Below are positions 59,948 through 64,000 of a stretch of 64,000 bases of DNA, piece by piece. The stretch's first letter is position 1. Every line of letters begins with the position of its first letter. The notes under the pieces are model-generated. The model worked only from the letters and a program-made list of their open reading frames with translations. It was not told the DNA's origin and did no database searches. Made by a program: the position numbers and the translations under genes. This DNA is from JAAXIE01 sp965263155 (lineage in GTDB: Bacteria; Chloroflexota; Dehalococcoidia; Lucifugimonadales; JAAXIE01), in the NCBI GenBank assembly GCA_965263155.1, contig OZ253586.1, positions 1 to 64,000 on the forward strand. The letters are read 5' to 3'.

Positions 59948-61456
59948 CTATTCCTTGATCACTTGGCGGTAGGCTGGCTTCATGGCCAACCCCGTGCCGT
60001 CCGTGAATATCTGCTTGACCTCCATGAAGTCGTCCATGCCGTAGGGGCCGAGCTCCCGCCCCATACCGCTCTCCTTGAAGCCTCCCCATATTCCCTCGGC
60101 GGGCTGTTGGTAGTTGTCCCTGATCCACACCGTGCCAGCCTTTATCTGCCGGGCTACCCGCAAGGAGCGGGCGTGGTCGCCGCTCCACACTCCAGCGACG
60201 AGGCCGAAGGGCACGTCGTTGGACATGTGAATGGCCTCCTCCTCGTCTTTGAAGGACATCACTGCCACCACAGGGCCAAATATCTCCTCTTGGCCCAGCT
60301 TGGAGGAGTTGTCCACGTTGGCGAATATGGTCGGCTCGATGAAGTAGCCGTTGTCGAAGTCCCCGCCCCCCAGCTTCCTGCCACCGAGCACCAAGTCAAA
60401 ACCTGCATCCTGACCGAACTTGATGTAGTCCATGACTGTCTGCTCTTGGGAGCGGGATATCATGGGGCCCATGTCTGTGGCTTGGTCCGCTGGGTCCCCA
60501 ACCTGCAGGGTGCGCCCCAAGCGCACCACATGCTCCAGGAATTCGTCGTGGATGCTTTCTTGTATGAGCAGGCGCGTGGTAGCCCCGCAAGCTTGGCCTG
60601 CATTACGGAACATTCCGAAAATGGCTGCGCGGGAGGCGCCCGCGAAGTCGGCATCTTCGAACACTACATAAGGGGCCTTGCCCCCCAGTTCCAAGCTGAC
60701 GCGCTTAATGTCGTTGGCAGCTTGGGCGGCGATGCCCTTGCCGGTGCCCGTCTCGCCAGTGAAGGAAATCTTGTCCACGCTGTGGCTGCGCACCAACTCC
60801 CCACCCACTGAGGAGCCGGGGCCGGAGATGAAGTTGATCACGCCCTTGGGCACACCTGCCTCATGCAGGATGCGCACCAGCTCGTAGCCCGCCATCGGTG
60901 TGTAGCTGGCGGGCTTCAGCACCACGGTGCAGCCGCCAGCCAGTGCCGGTGCGACTTTACGGGCAGTCTGGGTTAGGGGGAAGTTCCAAGGCGTGATGAG
61001 CCCCACCACACCGATAGGTTCCTTGACTAGGCTAATCTGGGAGCCGGTGGGCAGGAACATGGTCTCGCCGTACATCTTGCTGGCGAAACCGGCGTAAAAG
61101 TCGAAGACATCAGCAGCAGCCGCTACGTGGACGGCCGCCTGTCGGGCAGGCATGCCCACTTCCAAGCGGACCACATCGGCCAGACGCTCAGCATTCTGGC
61201 GCATGATCTCGCCGGTCCGAAAGAGCACCCTTTCCCGCAGCTTGTAGTTGGTCACCCAGCTATCGGTGTTGGAGTCGAAGGCCTGTCGCGACGCCTGAAT
61301 GGCGGAGCGCATGTCCTCGGGGGTAGCTTCGGCGGCCTCGGTGACCACTTGGTTCACGTTAGCAGGGTTCTCCCGGGAGAAGCGCCGGCCGTTGCTGGAC
61401 TCCATCTCCCGGCCATTTATGACTAGTGGGCATTGCATAGGCTGTTGGGTCGCCAT
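59948..61456 (-). CDS. NAD(P)-dependent aldehyde dehydrogenase
   Basis: 502 residues from ATG 61456; the frame extends upstream into asd but homology starts here. ITPWNFPLTQTARKVAPALAG (cofactor site), SFTGETGTGKGIAAQAA, general base Glu256 in SLELGGKAPYVV and the nucleophile Cys290 in NAGQACGATTRLL. Ends WGGFKESGMGRELGPYGMDD and a conserved family tail. It belongs to the betaine/lactaldehyde/vanillin-type ALDH group; exact substrate unknown. Its position between asd and dapA is unusual for lysine genes and may mean insertion of an unrelated enzyme. Confidence 0.92.
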   Translation of the reverse strand: MATQQPMQCPLVINGREMESSNGRRFSRENPANVNQVVTEAAEATPEDMRSAIQASRQAFDSNTDSWVTNYKLRERVLFRTGEIMRQNAERLADVVRLEVGMPARQAAVHVAAAADVFDFYAGFASKMYGETMFLPTGSQISLVKEPIGVVGLITPWNFPLTQTARKVAPALAGGCTVVLKPASYTPMAGYELVRILHEAGVPKGVINFISGPGSSVGGELVRSHSVDKISFTGETGTGKGIAAQAANDIKRVSLELGGKAPYVVFEDADFAGASRAAIFGMFRNAGQACGATTRLLIQESIHDEFLEHVVRLGRTLQVGDPADQATDMGPMISRSQEQTVMDYIKFGQDAGFDLVLGGRKLGGGDFDNGYFIEPTIFANVDNSSKLGQEEIFGPVVAVMSFKDEEEAIHMSNDVPFGLVAGVWSGDHARSLRVARQIKAGTVWIRDNYQQPAEGIWGGFKESGMGRELGPYGMDDFMEVKQIFTDGTGLAMKPAYRQVIKE

Positions 61457-61490
61457 TGATAGTCCTCTTTCATGTAGCGGATAGCGGGCG

Positions 61491-62555
61491 CTAGGCGGCG
61501 GGGGGCCGTGAGAGGCCCTGTGGCAAGGGGCCAGCGGGCTTGAGGCAATCTCTCCGCATGACCTCTTCCGCAATCTGGATGGCGTTGAGGGCCGCGCCTT
61601 TGCGCAGGTTGTCGGCCACCACCCAAATCGCCAAACCATTGGGGTGGGACCAGTCTTGGCGTATGCGCCCTACGTACACATCATCGCTCCCCGCGAGGTC
61701 CCAAGGCATGGGGTATTCACTGCTGGCGGGGTTGTCCATCACGGAGACTCCGGGGAAGGAGGCGAGAATCTCTTGGGCTTGGCGTACGGACCAAGGGCCC
61801 TCAGACTCGATGTGCACCGCCTCGCTGTGACACACCAGCACCGGCACCCGGACGCAGGTGGCGGAAACAGCCATGCCCGGCGCGTGCAATATCTTGCGGG
61901 TCTCCTCCGACATCTTCTCCTCTTCCTTTGTGTAGCCGCTGGAGAGGAAGTCGCCAATCTGCGGGCGCAGGTTGAAGGCTATGCGTTGGGAAGGGGAACC
62001 GGCTTCGGACTCCGAGCCACTAAGGGTCGCCGCTGCCTGCTGTCTCAGTTCTTCCATGGCCCCGCCGCCTGCCCCAGAGACCGATTGGTAGGTATCCACC
62101 ACTATGCGTCGCACGGGATTCGCCCAGTGTAGCGGGGCCACTGCCATCACCATCTGGGTGGTAGAGCAGTTGGGTATGGATATGATGCCGTGGTGCTCTT
62201 CCACGTCTTGCCCGTTGATTTCTGGCACCACCAAGGGAACGTCGGGCCTCATGCGGAAGGCGGAGCTGTCGTCGATGACGAGAGCGCCTGCCTGTACCGC
62301 CTGCGGGGCCAACTCCTCGCTGAGTTCGGAACTCACGGATATGAAAGCGAAGTCTGCGCCTTGGAAACAACCTGGGCCAGTCTGCTCTACTGTGACAGGC
62401 TTACCGTTCACAGAAAGCTGCTTCCCTACGGAGCGAGGCGAGGCGAAGAGTCGGACTGAACTCGCTGGGAAGGCGCGTTGTTCCAATACCTTGAGGAACT
62501 CAAGGCCTACGGCACCGGTGGCGCCGACAACAGCTATGCTGACATCCCCAGACAT
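61491..62555 (-). CDS. asd: Aspartate-semialdehyde dehydrogenase
   Basis: Reduces aspartyl phosphate to the semialdehyde feeding lysine, threonine and methionine synthesis. 354 residues: IAVVGATGAVGLEFLKVLEQ, phosphate-binding RSVGKQLSVNG, the nucleophile Cys in ISIPNCSTTQMVMAVAPLHW, TYQSVSGAGGGAMEELRQQA and the catalytic His in VPVLVCHSEAVHIES. C-terminal tail has about 15 extra residues. It starts 9 bp after the dapB stop and shares substrate flow with dapA and thrC. Confidence 0.95.
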   Translation of the reverse strand: MSGDVSIAVVGATGAVGLEFLKVLEQRAFPASSVRLFASPRSVGKQLSVNGKPVTVEQTGPGCFQGADFAFISVSSELSEELAPQAVQAGALVIDDSSAFRMRPDVPLVVPEINGQDVEEHHGIISIPNCSTTQMVMAVAPLHWANPVRRIVVDTYQSVSGAGGGAMEELRQQAAATLSGSESEAGSPSQRIAFNLRPQIGDFLSSGYTKEEEKMSEETRKILHAPGMAVSATCVRVPVLVCHSEAVHIESEGPWSVRQAQEILASFPGVSVMDNPASSEYPMPWDLAGSDDVYVGRIRQDWSHPNGLAIWVVADNLRKGAALNAIQIAEEVMRRDCLKPAGPLPQGLSRPPAA

Positions 62556-62564
62556 ATCCTGCAG

Positions 62565-63356
62565 CTAGAGTCCAAGTAGGCGTTCCAAGCCTATCACAAG
62601 CCCCTTTTGCTTCACAACCTCGCGGATAGCCAGCAGAACGCCGGGCATATAGCAGTCGCGTCCCAAGGTGTCGTGGCGCAGCGAGAAGGTCTGTCCGGTG
62701 GTGCCGAAAATCACCTCGTGGTGCGCGCTGCGCCCAGCCATACGTACGCTATGCACACCCACGCCGTTCACCTCGCCGCCACGAGCGCCAGCAAGCGGCT
62801 CTTTCTCGCTGCGGTTACGCAGGAACTCGTTCTCTTGGGCCAAACTCTGAGCCAATGCCAAGGCGGTGCCTGAAGGGCTGTCGATTTTGGCCTCGTGGTG
62901 CATCTCGATGACGTCGACGTACTGGAAGTAGGGCGCCGCCCGCTTTGCCAACTGCATCAAGACCACCGCTCCGATGGCGAAGTTTGGCACGAACAGGATG
63001 CCGACGGAATGCTCGCTTGCAGCCACGCTTAGCTGCTCTAGGTCGGACTCCACCAGCCCGCTACTGCCAATGACAGAGCCGATGCCGGCCTGTGCGGCGG
63101 TCAATGCCGCGGGCAGCGCCGCAGCCGCATTGCTGAAGTCGGCCATCACTTGGGGCTTAGTGGCCGCCAGCGCATCGGGCAGGGAGGTGAACAGAGGGAC
63201 CGAGCTTGTGCCATCGGGCGCTGTGAGGGCGTCCCCACGGTCTTGGAGGCAGACTGCCGCAACGGTGCGGATGTCAGACTCGGCCGCGATGGCCGCCAGA
63301 ACCTCGCGACCCATCTTGCCGGTAGCGCCATGCACCACTACGTCAATAGCCGACAT
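62565..63356 (-). CDS. dapB: 4-hydroxy-tetrahydrodipicolinate reductase
   Basis: NAD(P)H reduction of HTPA to tetrahydrodipicolinate. 263 residues: VVVHGATGKMGREVLAAIAA, FSNAAAALPAALTAAQAGIG, GSSGLVESDLEQLSVAASEH, FAIGAVVLMQLAKRAAPYFQ, and the substrate block EMHHEAKIDSPSGTALALAQ with His-His and Lys. The GAR loop GARGGEVNGVGVHSVRMAG is present. Operon with asd downstream and pnp upstream. Confidence 0.95.
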   Translation of the reverse strand: MSAIDVVVHGATGKMGREVLAAIAAESDIRTVAAVCLQDRGDALTAPDGTSSVPLFTSLPDALAATKPQVMADFSNAAAALPAALTAAQAGIGSVIGSSGLVESDLEQLSVAASEHSVGILFVPNFAIGAVVLMQLAKRAAPYFQYVDVIEMHHEAKIDSPSGTALALAQSLAQENEFLRNRSEKEPLAGARGGEVNGVGVHSVRMAGRSAHHEVIFGTTGQTFSLRHDTLGRDCYMPGVLLAIREVVKQKGLVIGLERLLGL

Positions 63357-63413
63357 GGGTCACCTCAGCGAATAGCAGGATGGGAGCGGCACGATGTCCC
63401 ATCCGCCGGAACC

Positions 63414-64000
63414 TTATCTCTGAAATCTGGGAGGGCCAGATGGTCGGTTGCCAGGTCTGGGTGGACGGTTCCCTCCATCAGACCGAGGGCCTCCTGGGCT
63501 GGATCGGGGGAATGGCGGTCGCTGACCTTGGCCGGGACGGGGTCCGTTGGCCTGAGGTTTGCCGTCGGGGCCTTCGGATCCCTCAAACAGGGCGCGCCGG
63601 GATAGGTTGACCCTCCCCATGGCATCGATTTCCAGCACCATCACCGTGAGTTCTTGACCCATCTTGAGTTCTTCTTCTAGGTCGCCAGCCTCGCTGGACC
63701 GTAGCAGCCCATCCTTGCCCGGAAGTAACTCGACAAAGGCTCCAAAGCTGGTCACACGGGTGACCTTGCCGGTGAAGATGTCGCCAACCGCCAACTCACG
63801 TGTCAGCCCGTCGATGCGCGCTCGCGCAGCATCAATCTTGGATTGGTCACTGCTTCCGATGGTGACCGAGCCCTTGTCATCCACATCGATGCTGGCCCCG
63901 GTCTCCTCTTGTATGCCACGTATGTTGCGCCCGCCCGGGCCGATGAGGGCCCCGATCTTGTCGATGGGTATGGTGGTGCGCTCCATCTTGGGGGCGTACT
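63414..64000 (-). CDS. pnp: Polyribonucleotide nucleotidyltransferase, C-terminal part (cut by window edge)
   Basis: The visible 194 codons include residues YAPKM before the KH domain: TTIPIDKIGALIGPGGRNIR (GxxG loop), then the S1 domain VGDIFTGKVTRVTSFGAFVE, ELLPGKDGLLRSSEAG. The tail after the S1 domain is Pro/Gly/Arg-rich (GPRPGQGQRPPFPRSSPGG) and ends RFQR, which may bind RNA or a helicase partner. The RNase PH-like catalytic domains lie beyond the window. 3'-5' phosphorolysis of RNA. Confidence 0.92.
   Translation of the reverse strand, partial: YAPKMERTTIPIDKIGALIGPGGRNIRGIQEETGASIDVDDKGSVTIGSSDQSKIDAARARIDGLTRELAVGDIFTGKVTRVTSFGAFVELLPGKDGLLRSSEAGDLEEELKMGQELTVMVLEIDAMGRVNLSRRALFEGSEGPDGKPQANGPRPGQGQRPPFPRSSPGGPRSDGGNRPPRPGNRPSGPPRFQR

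Overview
The window is a 64 kb piece of a GC-rich bacterial chromosome. Dense core genes alternate with a catabolic stretch rich in paralogous oxidoreductases and hydrolases. Gene content suggests a Chloroflexota bacterium, possibly of the SAR202/Dehalococcoidia type. The indications are a form II CoxL-like molybdenum hydroxylase, LLM flavoproteins, metal-dependent amidohydrolases and FAH proteins beside SDRs, a UGSC selenoprotein, and a threonine synthase / NIL / MoaD-ThiS cluster. This placement is inference from gene content; no 16S rRNA gene is present.

Layout. 1-1.5 kb: two mycothiol-type maleylpyruvate isomerase (DinB fold) paralogs. 1.6-3.5 kb: threonine synthase, NIL protein and a MoaD/ThiS sulfur carrier, a possible protein-thiocarboxylate route to a sulfur amino acid. 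3.7-6.7 kb: tgt, a small membrane protein, a TauE/SafE exporter and a GYD/AsnC-like protein. 6.7-13.9 kb (minus): alaS-ruvX-aroE-aroC-aroK-aroB, tightly packed. 14-23.7 kb: Uma2 nuclease, SWIM mini-protein, fabF-folC-atypical SDR operon, SDR and dnaE. 24-27.5 kb: a 349-aa protein, an unusual repeat region, a UGSC selenoprotein read through an in-frame UGA, and sulfate adenylyltransferase. 27.5-28.9 kb: decayed intergenic DNA with repeats, a group II intron-like relic and a 29-residue membrane microprotein. 28.9-41.3 kb: CoxL-like subunit, RSH, rpsT, lexA, two tiny desulforedoxin-like proteins, prfA-prmC, PAC2, a lipoprotein metallopeptidase, a DUF4389 membrane protein and three tRNAs. 41.4-41.9 kb: a 490-bp element with 17-bp terminal inverted repeats. 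42-58 kb: the catabolic stretch (LLM oxidoreductase, Hsp20, SDRs, amidohydrolases, NAD-formate dehydrogenase, TAXI-like protein, ammonium transporter, RidA, cupin, FAH hydrolase) plus a sugar-phosphate isomerase, a decayed toxin-antitoxin locus and purA. 59-64 kb (minus): pnp-dapB-asd-aldehyde dehydrogenase-dapA.

The most notable items are four. First, the UGSC selenoprotein has its UGA followed at once by a perfect 8-bp hairpin (25698-26240). Second, three copies of a self-complementary element keep two GTA(G/T)CT octamers at fixed spacing while the palindromic arms change sequence yet stay paired (25.1-25.4 kb and 41.5 kb). Third, a threonine synthase / NIL / sulfur-carrier trio carries an unprocessed -GG-Thr-Leu tail. 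Fourth, several genes are too short for routine annotation: the paired desulforedoxin-like proteins and the membrane microprotein.

Two local promoter patterns recur: canonical TTGACA-17-TANNNT promoters, and a subset in which -35 reads TTGACACCC followed by a GGG block (upstream of dnaE, lexA and two SDR genes).
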